Shown: positions 15,869 through 21,507 of the stretch, one piece after another
How the letters are laid out: the number at the start of each line of letters is the position of its first letter
How positions within the stretch are numbered: the stretch's first letter is position 1
Source: an uncultured Oscillospiraceae bacterium
Lineage (GTDB): Bacteria; Bacillota; Clostridia; Oscillospirales; Ruminococcaceae
Length of the DNA: 22,385 nt
Assembly (NCBI GenBank): GCA_910589145.1
Contig: CAJUSD010000042.1
Coordinates: 1-22,385, forward strand
Direction of reading: 5' to 3'
Notes under the pieces: model-generated
The model's database searches: none
The model's input: the letters and a program-made list of their open reading frames with translations, nothing else
Told to the model about the DNA's origin: nothing
Made by a program: the position numbers and the translations under genes

Positions 15869-15957
15869 TTTGTGTTTCCCCTCTCACCGATTTTTCACCC
15901 CCTGCATACTATGTGGTGTACCCAGAAAACCCCAGAATTTAAAGGAGGTCATCACTT

Positions 15958-16125
15958 ATGTGCAACAACAACTGTTTCGGCGGCTCCTGGAGCTGGATCA
16001 TCCTCATCATCCTGATCCTCATCTTCTGCGGCAATGGCAACGGGATCTGCGGTTCCCTGACCAGCGGCTGTGGATGCGGCTGCAACAATGGCTGCGGCAA
16101 CAACAACTGCGGCTGCTGCGATTAA
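15958..16125 (+). CDS. Cys/Gly/Asn-rich membrane micropeptide 1 (55 aa)
   Basis: A 55-residue peptide: short MCNNNCFGGSWSW head, a pure Ile/Leu membrane segment (IILIILILIFC, residues 14-24) and a tail in which Cys alternates with Gly and Asn (GCGCGCNNGCGNNNCGCCD, 37-55), ending in CCD. It carries 10 Cys. AAAGGAGG lies 9 bases before the ATG, so translation should be strong. It resembles the peptides loosely called chorion-class high-cysteine proteins in gut clostridia, and in shape the YjcZ-type sporulation peptides. Membrane-anchored; role unknown (metal binding, disulfide lattice or spore coat are guesses). A close paralogue follows at 16270. Confidence 0.85.
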   Translation: MCNNNCFGGSWSWIILIILILIFCGNGNGICGSLTSGCGCGCNNGCGNNNCGCCD

Positions 16126-16168
16126 TCCCAAGGCTCTAAGCAATTCTGTTTCTATCCTTACAGCGGCA

Positions 16169-16198
16169 AGAGCGGGAAGGTGTTCATTTTCCCGCTCT
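16169..16198. repeat. 10-bp hairpin between the two Cys-rich peptide genes
   Basis: AGAGCGGGAA (16169-16178) and TTCCCGCTCT (16189-16198) are exact complements around a 10-base loop. No T tract follows on the plus strand. It may reduce read-through or protect the upstream message; no promoter that I trust lies between it and the second peptide. Confidence 0.5.
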
Positions 16199-16269
16199 CC
16201 CGCCCCTGCAACTTTTAGAGTCCATAACGTCAAGAAATCTTATGTCATATTTTAAAGGAGGACTTTTCC

Positions 16270-16434
16270 ATGTGCAATACCGGTTTTGGAGGCAATAGCT
16301 GCTGCTTTATCATCCTCATCATCCTTATCCTTCTGTTCTGCTGCGGTAATGACGGCGGCAGCAACATGAGCTATGGATGCAACAATAACGGTTGTGGCTG
16401 TGGATGCGGCTGCGGGAACAACTGCTGCGACTGA
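16270..16434 (+). CDS. Cys/Gly/Asn-rich membrane micropeptide 2 (54 aa)
   Basis: A paralogue of the peptide at 15958 with the same three-part plan: MCNTGFGGNSCC head, membrane segment FIILIILILLFCC (13-25) and a GCGCGCGCGNNCCD tail (41-54). It carries 11 Cys and again ends in CCD. AAAGGAGG lies 8 bases before the ATG, as in its twin. The membrane segment and the CCD end are nearly identical, while the linker differs (NDGGSNMSYG), which suggests an old tandem duplication under selection. A strong terminator follows at 16470. Confidence 0.85.
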   Translation: MCNTGFGGNSCCFIILIILILLFCCGNDGGSNMSYGCNNNGCGCGCGCGNNCCD

Positions 16435-16469
16435 TGCTTTTCTTGGAAAAGGGTCTATCGTATTAGCGC

Positions 16470-16509
16470 GAATGGGTGCGGCAGGAATCTGCTGCACCCA
16501 TTCTTTTTT
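16470..16509 (+). terminator. terminator of the Cys-rich peptide unit
   Basis: GAATGGGTGC (16470-16479) and GCACCCATTC (16494-16503) pair perfectly, extended by GCAG/CTGC, and are followed by six T (16504-16509). Confidence 0.9.
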
Positions 16510-16521
16510 AATACTTGATAC

Positions 16522-16550
16522 TTGACAGTCATTTTTTATCTTATTATAAT
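16522..16550 (+). promoter_or_regulatory. consensus promoter of the TetR/flavodoxin operon
   Basis: Perfect TTGACA (16522-16527), 17-base spacer, perfect TATAAT (16545-16550). The -10 box lies inside the left arm of the long palindrome, so a bound repressor would block it. Confidence 0.9.
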
Positions 16551-16590
16551 CTATTTATATAAACAATTTATATAAATAGATTATAATAAG
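16540..16590. promoter_or_regulatory. 24-bp perfect inverted repeat, probable TetR operator
   Basis: The arms 16540-16563 (starts CTTATTATAATC) and 16567-16590 (ends GATTATAATAAG) are exact reverse complements separated only by CAA. The left arm covers the -10 box; the right arm reaches the ribosome binding site (AAGGAG) of the TetR gene. Autoregulation by the adjacent TetR protein is the simplest reading. Confidence 0.8.
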
Positions 16591-16601
16591 GAGAAACGCC
16601 T

Positions 16602-17186
16602 ATGCCAAAACAAAAAATCTCAAAAGAAATGGTCGTTGAAGCAGCCTTCACCCTGGCGCGGGAGGGCGGAATGGAGCAGGTATTGGTCAAAAATATCGCG
16701 GACAGGCTGGGCTGCTCTGTACAGCCGATTTACAGCTACTGCCAAAACATGGATGGCTTGCGAAAGGATGTGGAAGAGCGGGTAAAGGGCTTTGCCAATG
16801 AATACGTCGCTGCCCGCATCAATCAGGATGACTTATTCCGCAGCACAGGGCGCGCCTATCTCCAACTGGCGAAGGATGAACCGAATCTCTTTAAAATATT
16901 CATCCTCCATCAACGGGAAGGAATTTCCTTCTTTGAAGAATTCTACCGCACCGAAGCTTCCCCGCAGACTGCCGAAATAATTGCAAAAAACCTGAATCTC
17001 ACCCTGGACCAGGCAAAGGAGCTTCACATCCATATGCTGATCTATACCATCGGAATTGGGACTATATTCTCGGTGACAGCACCGGGAATTCCCGCAGATG
17101 AAATATACACTTTACAGCAAAGGGCCTACGAAGCTTTTTTAGGGCAAACTCAGAAAACGGAAGGAGAAAAGGAACATGAAGGATAA
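16602..17186 (+). CDS. TetR-family transcriptional regulator
   Basis: A 194-residue regulator with an N-terminal TetR helix-turn-helix: KISKEMVVEAAFTLAREGG then NIADRLGCSVQPIYSYCQNM (recognition helix about 35-45), followed by a ligand-binding helical region that I cannot assign to a ligand. AAGGAG precedes the ATG by 8 bases. Its promoter carries a 24-bp perfect palindrome, so it very likely represses itself and the flavodoxin-like gene, whose start lies 11 bases before this gene's end. This pairing suggests a response to redox or an electron-carrier-linked stress, which is inferred. Confidence 0.92.
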   Translation: MPKQKISKEMVVEAAFTLAREGGMEQVLVKNIADRLGCSVQPIYSYCQNMDGLRKDVEERVKGFANEYVAARINQDDLFRSTGRAYLQLAKDEPNLFKIFILHQREGISFFEEFYRTEASPQTAEIIAKNLNLTLDQAKELHIHMLIYTIGIGTIFSVTAPGIPADEIYTLQQRAYEAFLGQTQKTEGEKEHEG

Positions 17187-17697
17187 AACCATCCTGATTT
17201 ACAAGAGCAGGACAGGCTTTACCAAAGGATATGCGGGGATGATCGCAAAGGAAACCGGCTGTGACTTGGCAGAACTCCAAAATGCAAAGGCGGAAAGCCT
17301 CACCCATTACCAGACGATTATTTTCGGAAGCCGCCTTCATGCAGGACGGATTGACGGCCTCTCCAAAGCAAAATCAATCTTCCAACAAAGTGGGGCCAAG
17401 CATTTTATTCTGTTTGCTGTGGGAGCAATGCCCAATACAGCAGAGGAAGCCATAGCGGAAATGTGGAAAAACAACCTGTCCGCAGAAGAGACAGAGCGAA
17501 TCCCCCATTTCTATATGCAGGGCGGTTTAAGCTATGAAAGGATGGGCTTTATAGATAAAACCATGATGAAAGCAGCCGCAGCGATTATGAGCAGACGCTC
17601 CAACGATGAGGTATTCAAAAAGATGATTTCCCAATCCTACGATATTTCCTCTGAGGAATATATCAAGCCGTTGACAAATCTGCTGAAAGATGATTAA
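17176..17697 (+). CDS. flavodoxin-domain protein
   Basis: A 173-residue cytoplasmic flavoprotein. The FMN phosphate loop YKSRTGFTKGYA (9-20) follows the first strand TILIYKS, with TIIFGSRLHAGRID (residues 49-62) and FILFAVGAMPNTAEE further on, as in the flavodoxin-like domains related to HemG protoporphyrinogen oxidase. It may carry electrons or reduce a quinone; a HemG role is not shown. It overlaps the TetR gene by 11 bases and has GGAG plus AAAAGGAAC before the ATG, so both are translated from one message. Confidence 0.87.
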   Translation: MKDKTILIYKSRTGFTKGYAGMIAKETGCDLAELQNAKAESLTHYQTIIFGSRLHAGRIDGLSKAKSIFQQSGAKHFILFAVGAMPNTAEEAIAEMWKNNLSAEETERIPHFYMQGGLSYERMGFIDKTMMKAAAAIMSRRSNDEVFKKMISQSYDISSEEYIKPLTNLLKDD

Positions 17698-18022
17698 AAA
17701 TCTTTACAGAGCAGAAAATCCGCAATTCAACCGATAAATCAATCTATTTTGCGGATATAATCCGAAAAACTTATTAGTATATAGTTTCTCTGATAAAATG
17801 TTGAAATGTACCTTTTAATACCTGGCTCCCCTGAAAGGGGGTTCAGGTCAGCAAAGCTGACCTGCTGCCGGAGTGAAATGAGGCTGGGGGAGGCTACCTT
17901 ATCGGTTATGCAGCATAGAATCTAGGCTTTCATGCCTTTTCTTCTATTATGTTATTTAACTGGCGAGGCAGAACCCCTCAATCTCTGTTTTGGTGCTGTT
18001 TTCTATACTATTTTCTGTGAAC
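17698..18022. other. gene-free stretch between the flavodoxin gene and the 87-aa gene
   Basis: I see no convincing gene here. It holds a possible hairpin (ATCCGCAA with TTGCGGAT, about 17718-17757) that could be a weak terminator, and the structured repeat at 17823-17897. Confidence 0.5.
17823..17897. repeat. structured palindromic repeat (REP/MITE-like)
   Basis: GGCTCCCC at the left pairs with GGGGGAGGC at the right; inside are CCCCTGAAAGGGG and a perfect CAGGTCAGC-AAA-GCTGACCTG hairpin, then GCCGGAGTGAAATGAGGCTG. The GC content is well above the flanks. From memory such GC-rich elements are dispersed in gut clostridial genomes; only one copy is seen here. Confidence 0.5.
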
Positions 18023-18286
18023 TCATATTTGTTTCTCATTTTCCATTTTCTCGCATTCTGAAACTGCTTTTAGATACATTAGAAGTGCATAATATACAAC
18101 ATCCTGAGTATTAACCGCCTCTTGAATTCTCTTTTCAAGTTCCTCCTTGGAAATAGATGTTTCCTGTTCACATAAACTTTCAACCAAACTCCAATTGTGC
18201 ATGGTCCATTTAAGGGCTTTCTGACTAAATTCAGGCAATTTTTCAATTGATTCCATTATTTCTTGAAAGTCTTTTTTCTCCAGCAT
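18023..18286 (-). CDS. unknown 87-aa helical protein divergent from the XRE regulator
   Basis: I do not recognise this protein. It is 87 residues, acidic and helical (MLEKKDFQEIMESIEKLPEFSQ start, then SKEELEKRIQEAVNTQDVVYYALLMYLKAVSE), with no signal peptide. GGAGG lies 9 bases before the ATG. It is divergent from the XRE gene at 18391 and shares a control region with two identical operators, so it is probably regulated by that protein. A toxin or antitoxin role is possible but has no motif support. Confidence 0.75.
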   Translation of the reverse strand: MLEKKDFQEIMESIEKLPEFSQKALKWTMHNWSLVESLCEQETSISKEELEKRIQEAVNTQDVVYYALLMYLKAVSECEKMENEKQI

Positions 18287-18304
18287 TACAAAAATCCTCC
18301 ATTC

Positions 18305-18370
18305 TGGATATATTTATCCAATTACAGCAGATTGATTCGGGTAAAATCAATATTAGGATACATTTATCCA
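18305..18370. promoter_or_regulatory. divergent promoters with two GGATA-N4-TATCC operators
   Basis: GGATATATTTATCC (operator word at 18305-18320) and GGATACATTTATCC (18355-18370) are near-identical palindromes with centres 50 bases apart. Between them TTGATT (18332-18337, plus) and TTGATT on the minus strand (18345-18350) are candidate -35 boxes; the minus strand has TGTAAT (18321-18326) as -10 with an 18-base spacer. The first operator lies at the minus promoter and the second at the plus promoter. Confidence 0.7.
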
Positions 18371-18390
18371 GAAAAATTGGAGGAAAATTT

Positions 18391-18651
18391 ATGTCTAACG
18401 GATTGAAACAAGATATATCTATCGGCCATAATCTTCGGCGGCTACGAAAACAAGCCGGTCTTACACAGGGACAAGTTTCTGCAAAATTAGAAATTATGGG
18501 ATTGACTATGACTCCTGAAATCTATGCGAAAATAGAACAAGGAAAATATAGCATCAAAATCAGTGTTCTTTTAGCATTGAAAGATATTTATCATATAAAT
18601 TCGTTTGACTCTTTCTTTGAGGGATTATCTTTGCACGATGATAATGATTAA
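18391..18651 (+). CDS. XRE-family helix-turn-helix regulator (86 aa)
   Basis: An 86-residue protein that is almost all Cro/C1-type DNA-binding domain: IGHNLRRLRKQAGLTQGQVSAKL (residues 11-33) and MTPEIYAKIEQGKYSIKISVLLALKDIY. GGAGG lies 7 bases before the ATG at 18391; longer in-frame starts have no such site. It probably binds the two GGATA-N4-TATCC sites upstream and controls both itself and the divergent 87-aa gene. Confidence 0.9.
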   Translation: MSNGLKQDISIGHNLRRLRKQAGLTQGQVSAKLEIMGLTMTPEIYAKIEQGKYSIKISVLLALKDIYHINSFDSFFEGLSLHDDND

Positions 18652-18671
18652 AATCCACCCTTTTAATGTTC

Positions 18672-18700
18672 TTGCAAACCAGAGAAATTTGTGTTAGTAT
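18672..18700 (+). promoter_or_regulatory. promoter of the second Rpn-type gene
   Basis: TTGCAA (18672-18677), 17-base spacer, TAGTAT (18695-18700), about 50 bases before the TTG start. Confidence 0.5.
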
Positions 18701-18750
18701 GAATATGGATGAAGTTCTGCTTAACCGCTTATAGAAAGCAGGTGATAATT

Positions 18751-19275
18751 TTGGACATAACAGAACGAGCTGACCAGAAACACCAAAAAGATTTACATCG
18801 GCTTCGCAGCCTGAGGCCAATAGATGATGACTTTATGCGCTGTCTTTTTAAAGATAACATTCCTCTGGCGGAATTTGTGCTTCGCATTATCACAGACAAA
18901 CCAGACTTAGTTATCACTAATTGCCAGCCCCAAAAAGATATGAAGCGTTTGGCCGGGGCGCGTTCCATCTGCCTTGACGCGTATGGAACAGATTCCATTG
19001 GGAAAAAATACGACTTGGAAATCCAGCGAGAGGACAAAGGCGCAAATCCTCACCGCGCAAGATTTCATTCCAGTGTGTTGGATATTGAGAATTTGAATGC
19101 TGGCCAGGAATTTAGCGAGCTTCCAGAGACATTCACCATTTTTATCACAGAAAAAGACTTTTATGGAATGGGTGAACCAATTTACCCAATCGAACGTGTG
19201 AACCTTGTAACAGGAAAGCCTTTTGAAGACGGAGAACACATACTATATTTAAATGAAAAATTAAATTGTTTTTAG
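18751..19275 (+). CDS. C-terminally truncated Rpn-family PD-(D/E)XK nuclease
   Basis: A paralogue of the gene at 2600-3424 with the same start (RPIDDDFM), core Asp in SICLDAYG (Asp76), EIQR strand (Glu90, Gln92) and ARFHSSVLD. It matches up to HILYLN at about residue 167, then ends in EKLNCF and a stop; the first copy continues for about 100 more residues. The nuclease core is complete but the C-terminal part is lost, so it is probably a broken gene. The TTG start at 18751 has AGGTGA 6 bases upstream and aligns with a TTG codon of the other copy; an ATG at 18709 has no support. The break may mark the left edge of the mobile element that follows. Confidence 0.75.
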   Translation: MDITERADQKHQKDLHRLRSLRPIDDDFMRCLFKDNIPLAEFVLRIITDKPDLVITNCQPQKDMKRLAGARSICLDAYGTDSIGKKYDLEIQREDKGANPHRARFHSSVLDIENLNAGQEFSELPETFTIFITEKDFYGMGEPIYPIERVNLVTGKPFEDGEHILYLNEKLNCF

Positions 19276-19700
19276 CTTCATTCCAGAAGAAAATATCAGC
19301 TTTAAATAGGGAAAAGCAGCAATAAGAGACACGGAAAGCAACGGAAAAGAACAGAAATGTACACAGAAATGACACAGGCTTTTTTGTTCGGCTAGGGGAG
19401 GTTTTACCTTTTGCCGGACGCTGCGCCTAAAACAGAAGTCAAGGCCGGGTAGTATTTTTTCCCTGATGTTCTCAGTTTTTTTGCTGGGATATCATTCGGG
19501 AAAAAATCTCCACCCTAAACCTTGACTTCTGTTTTTTTCATGGTGTCATTCCATTGCCGACAACGGGGAGCAGGGAACTTATTGCTTCCGCTGTCGGCAA
19601 TTCCATTTTACCATGAAAACCGGCTGCGCTGCTTATCATCCCTTTTTGCTTTGTGGGGCCAGCCCCACTCCCCGGCCTCTTCCAAAGAGCAGAGGGGCGG
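19276..19700. other. gene-free, hairpin-rich region; candidate replication, packaging or transfer origin
   Basis: No convincing gene in 425 bases. It holds at least four structures in a row: CGGC/GCCG and AGGT/ACCT nested near 19389-19418; a 107-base structure with a perfect 16-bp stem (19429-19444 with 19520-19535) and an inner ATTTTTTCCC/GGGAAAAAAT stem; a second large one with TTTTCATGGT/ACCATGAAAA (19535-19544 with 19610-19619) and TTGCCGACA/TGTCGGCAA; and GTGGGG/CCCCAC (19653-19668). Such clusters are typical of single-stranded DNA origins and packaging signals; the assignment is inferred. Confidence 0.6.
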
Positions 19701-19925
19701 TCAGAGGTCGGCGGAGCTGTCGGAAGATAGGGGGAAGCCGTCTTTTTCCATGGCTTCCTTTATCAGCCTGTTAATAAGTCCGTTGACGCTTTCGCCAAGG
19801 GATTCAGCATAGGCTTTGATTTGCTCTTTTTGTCCCTTACGGACTTGCAGCCTTACATCATCATATGTTTTTTTAGCATAATCATTTTTAATCTGTGCAT
19901 TAGTTTTCATTTTAGGTCGAGCCAT
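19701..19925 (-). CDS. ribbon-helix-helix (Arc/CopG-like) DNA-binding protein
   Basis: A 74-residue basic protein: MARPKMKTNAQIKNDYAKKT, a beta-strand DDVRLQVRKG, then helices QKEQIKAYAESLGES and VNGLINRLIKEAMEKDG. This strand-helix-helix order is the ribbon-helix-helix fold used by phage and plasmid repressors. AAGGAGG lies 8 bases before the ATG. The gene is divergent from the plus-strand operon at 20125-20833, and three TACATGTA palindromes lie between their promoters, so it likely represses both. Confidence 0.85.
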   Translation of the reverse strand: MARPKMKTNAQIKNDYAKKTYDDVRLQVRKGQKEQIKAYAESLGESVNGLINRLIKEAMEKDGFPLSSDSSADL

Positions 19926-19948
19926 AAAACAAACCTCCTTTTTTCAAT

Positions 19949-20054
19949 AGTATAACACTAATTAAAATCAATGTACATGTACAAATTAAACTATAAAATA
20001 CATGTACATTCTGTTAAATTGCCCATTTACATACATGTACATGTATGCTATAAT
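19949..20054. promoter_or_regulatory. divergent promoters with three TACATGTA palindromic operators
   Basis: O1 TGTACATGTACA (19972-19983), O2 TACATGTA (19999-20006) and O3 CATACATGTACATGTATG (20030-20047, an 18-bp perfect palindrome holding two overlapping TACATGTA). The minus promoter has -10 TATACT (19949-19954) with extended TG and -35 TGTACA (19972-19977), covered by O1. The plus promoter is TTTACA (20026-20031), 17 bases, TATAAT (20049-20054) with extended TG; O3 fills its spacer. This is the layout of an autoregulated divergent switch. Confidence 0.8.
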
Positions 20055-20081
20055 ATAAATGTAGTCAGAAAGAGGCTACCG

Positions 20082-20285
20082 GAAGAAAAGGAAACCGCCC
20101 TTCTTGGAGAAAGGCGGTGATGGTATGAAAAGCAAACGGCTTCAAGAGATTCTCGAATACGTGTTTCGGAACCCTCAAAACCGTTACTTTCTTAGATGCT
20201 ATGCAGGCACATGGCATTTAAGAATTAACGAACGATAAAGCCAATCCTTTAAGTCCCTAGCAAAAAGGCGGTTTCCTTTATCTTC
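20082..20285. repeat. long-range inverted repeat flanking the 37-aa reading frame
   Basis: 20082-20099 (GAAGAAAAGGAAACCGCC) is complementary to 20267-20285 except for one bulged base. The same ACCGCC (20094-20099) can pair locally with GGCGGT (20113-20118), which includes the ribosome binding site of the 37-aa frame. The two pairings exclude each other, as in leader-peptide attenuation. Confidence 0.55.
20125..20238 (+). CDS. small basic protein or leader peptide (37 aa)
   Basis: A 37-codon frame starting MKSKRLQEILEYVFRNPQNR and ending in WHLRINER. It is basic and lacks a signal peptide. The upstream AAGGCGGTGAT matches the anti-Shine-Dalgarno well but is only 3 bases from the ATG. It is the first frame after a strong regulated promoter and lies inside a long inverted repeat, so it could be a leader peptide as well as a protein. 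I do not recognise it. Confidence 0.5.
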   Translation: MKSKRLQEILEYVFRNPQNRYFLRCYAGTWHLRINER

Positions 20286-20338
20286 TGTACTTATTGTACT
20301 GGAAAGAATGTAAATTGTCAACCAGGAGGTTTGAAATT

Positions 20339-20491
20339 ATGAAACAATCAGCACTGGAAGCACAAAAAATCCAAGCCCTTGAAACCTATAAAAATGCCAA
20401 AAAGAGATACCTTGAAACAATGAGCAAATCAGATTGGATTGCCTTTTGTGAAGCTAAAAGGAATTGTATGCTGCTTGGAGTTAGAATTTAA
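20339..20491 (+). CDS. small helical protein (50 aa), mobile-element type
   Basis: A 50-residue helical protein (MKQSALEAQKIQALETYKNA start, WIAFCEAKRNCMLLGVRI end). AGGAGG lies 9 bases before the ATG. From memory, similar short proteins ending in CMLLGVRI occur on clostridial plasmids and integrative elements; the function is unknown. It lies 18 bases before the 107-aa gene and is probably co-transcribed with it from the operator-controlled promoter. Confidence 0.75.
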   Translation: MKQSALEAQKIQALETYKNAKKRYLETMSKSDWIAFCEAKRNCMLLGVRI

Positions 20492-20509
20492 CGGAAAGGA
20501 ATTTTTTAT

Positions 20510-20833
20510 ATGGCGAGTTTAAGGAGTATCGCCCAGAGGGAAGCGGACGATATTAGAGATGGAATTGCATGGGTTGTTGTGTATAGAAACGGGAAATCTT
20601 GGGAGAGCTTGGAACTTTGGAGCGATATTTGGAACGGTATCTTTGAAGCAGCGGAGAAAGAAGCCATAGGGGAAATCTTAGAAACCGATGAAAACGCGGT
20701 AGCTCTGAATGGGTATTATTGCGGAAGACTTGGGGAAGATATGACGATTAACGAGCTTGAAAATGGCATCCGCTGGCACTACGAAAACGGCTGTAATTTG
20801 CTTAGGGGTTATTTTTCTAATGTGGATATATAA
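20510..20833 (+). CDS. unknown 107-aa protein, mobile-element type
   Basis: A 107-residue acidic protein beginning MASLRSIAQREADDIRDGIA, with WVVVYRNGKSW, a NGYYCGRLGED turn and IRWHYENGCNLLRGYF near the end. I recall similar proteins on clostridial mobile elements but no assigned function. AAGGA lies 9 bases before the ATG. A strong terminator follows at 20839-20869, closing the plus-strand operon against the convergent minus-strand genes. Confidence 0.8.
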   Translation: MASLRSIAQREADDIRDGIAWVVVYRNGKSWESLELWSDIWNGIFEAAEKEAIGEILETDENAVALNGYYCGRLGEDMTINELENGIRWHYENGCNLLRGYFSNVDI

Positions 20834-20838
20834 AAAGG

Positions 20839-20869
20839 TCCTGCCGGATATTTCTGGCAGGATTTTTTT
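20839..20869 (+). terminator. bidirectional terminator between the convergent operons
   Basis: TCCTGCC (20839-20845) and GGCAGGA (20856-20862) pair perfectly and are followed by seven T; on the minus strand the stem is followed by CCTTTTT. It serves the 107-aa gene and the convergent lipoprotein gene. Confidence 0.9.
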
Positions 20870-20873
20870 ATTA

Positions 20874-21251
20874 TCAGTAGTACGTAACAGAAGGGGTGAT
20901 AATAGGAATATATGTAGAACGATGGCAGCAGGAACATTCTTTTGTGTAGGTAACAATTATCTCCACATCTTCACCGGAGGCAGTCACAGAGACACGTTCC
21001 TTATCAGGAGTATAGCCGGAAATACTGGGAGAGTATACGAAATAGTGTTTAGGTGCATATATATTCGCCCAGACCTTTTCAGCGGCTTCGGTTCCATCCT
21101 CATATAGATATTTAATAGTTAAAATGGAACGGTTCGGGTCGTCGGGGTTCGAATTGTTGTCTGGAACATAAGGATAAATTGAAAAGGAATCTGTACAGGC
21201 AGTACATAGCAAAAGAAGAAAAACCGTTAATATCATCAAAATCTTTCTCAT
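20874..21251 (-). CDS. lipoprotein with a MucBP-like domain (125 aa)
   Basis: The protein starts MRKILMILTVFLLLLCTACT: a basic residue pair, a hydrophobic stretch and a lipobox-like CTAC with Cys19 as the probable lipidated residue (the -3 Cys is unusual). After a Asn/Pro/Asp linker, residues 43-103 (LTIKYLYEDGTEAAEK to VEIIVTYT) match the MucBP beta-domain pattern of Gram-positive surface proteins. A CSCCH motif lies near the end (106-110). AGAGGA lies 9 bases before the ATG; upstream in-frame starts would bury the signal peptide. It is the last gene of the minus operon after the Zot-like ATPase and the 74-aa gene. Exposed at the outer face of the membrane. Confidence 0.82.
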   Translation of the reverse strand: MRKILMILTVFLLLLCTACTDSFSIYPYVPDNNSNPDDPNRSILTIKYLYEDGTEAAEKVWANIYAPKHYFVYSPSISGYTPDKERVSVTASGEDVEIIVTYTKECSCCHRSTYIPIITPSVTYY

Positions 21252-21274
21252 TAAAACACATCCTCTAAGTATTG

Positions 21275-21499
21275 TTATATTTTGCTTTCCGCTAAATCGG
21301 CCCAGTAACCGGGACAGCTTTCCCAGGCTTGGGGAGTTATGGGATAGCGGTTTGTAATTGTCTTTTCCTGCACCAGGATGTTTTTTCCATGCTGGTTCTG
21401 GATTTTCCTTATTCTTTCCAGACGTTCCAGGCATCCGGCAAGGTAATTGTAGCGGTATACAGCCCTGTCGGTTTCTATTGGTTCGCTGTAAATTTTCAT
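21275..21499 (-). CDS. unknown 74-aa protein between the Zot-like gene and the lipoprotein gene
   Basis: A 74-residue soluble protein (MKIYSEPIETDRAVYRYNYL start, WESCPGYWADLAESKI end) that I do not recognise. It is basic in the middle (LERLERIRKIQNQHGK), with no signal or membrane segment. An AGGAG site lies 12 bases before the ATG, and it starts 8 bases after the Zot-like stop, which makes co-transcription and coupled translation likely. Confidence 0.75.
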   Translation of the reverse strand: MKIYSEPIETDRAVYRYNYLAGCLERLERIRKIQNQHGKNILVQEKTITNRYPITPQAWESCPGYWADLAESKI

Positions 21500-21507
21500 C
21501 TTGTCTT

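Noticed and set aside
15777..16139. 120-codon plus-strand frame and a 93-codon minus-strand frame over the Cys-rich peptide region
   Set aside because: They are shadows of the repetitive Gly/Cys/Asn codons of the two micropeptides; neither has a ribosome binding site, and the micropeptides do.
16169..16198. Intrinsic terminator between the two micropeptide genes
   Set aside because: The stem is perfect but no T tract follows on the plus strand.
16246..16254. CATATTTTA as a sigma-K type -10 box before the second micropeptide
   Set aside because: Transcription would begin at or after the ribosome binding site at 16254-16261, so it could not serve the gene.
18023..18651. Toxin-antitoxin pair made of the 87-aa protein and the XRE protein
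   Set aside because: The arrangement is divergent and the 87-aa protein shows no toxin motif; only shared regulation is supported.
18709..18750. Upstream ATG for the second Rpn-type gene
   Set aside because: It has no ribosome binding site; the TTG at 18751 has AGGTGA and aligns with the other copy.
19250..19300. A dif-like XerC/XerD site at the broken Rpn gene, as used by many inoviruses
   Set aside because: I could not find a sequence resembling the Firmicutes dif consensus there.
19522..19812. 96-codon plus-strand frame
   Set aside because: It runs across perfect hairpins and antisense to the ribbon-helix-helix gene, with low-complexity composition and no ribosome binding site.
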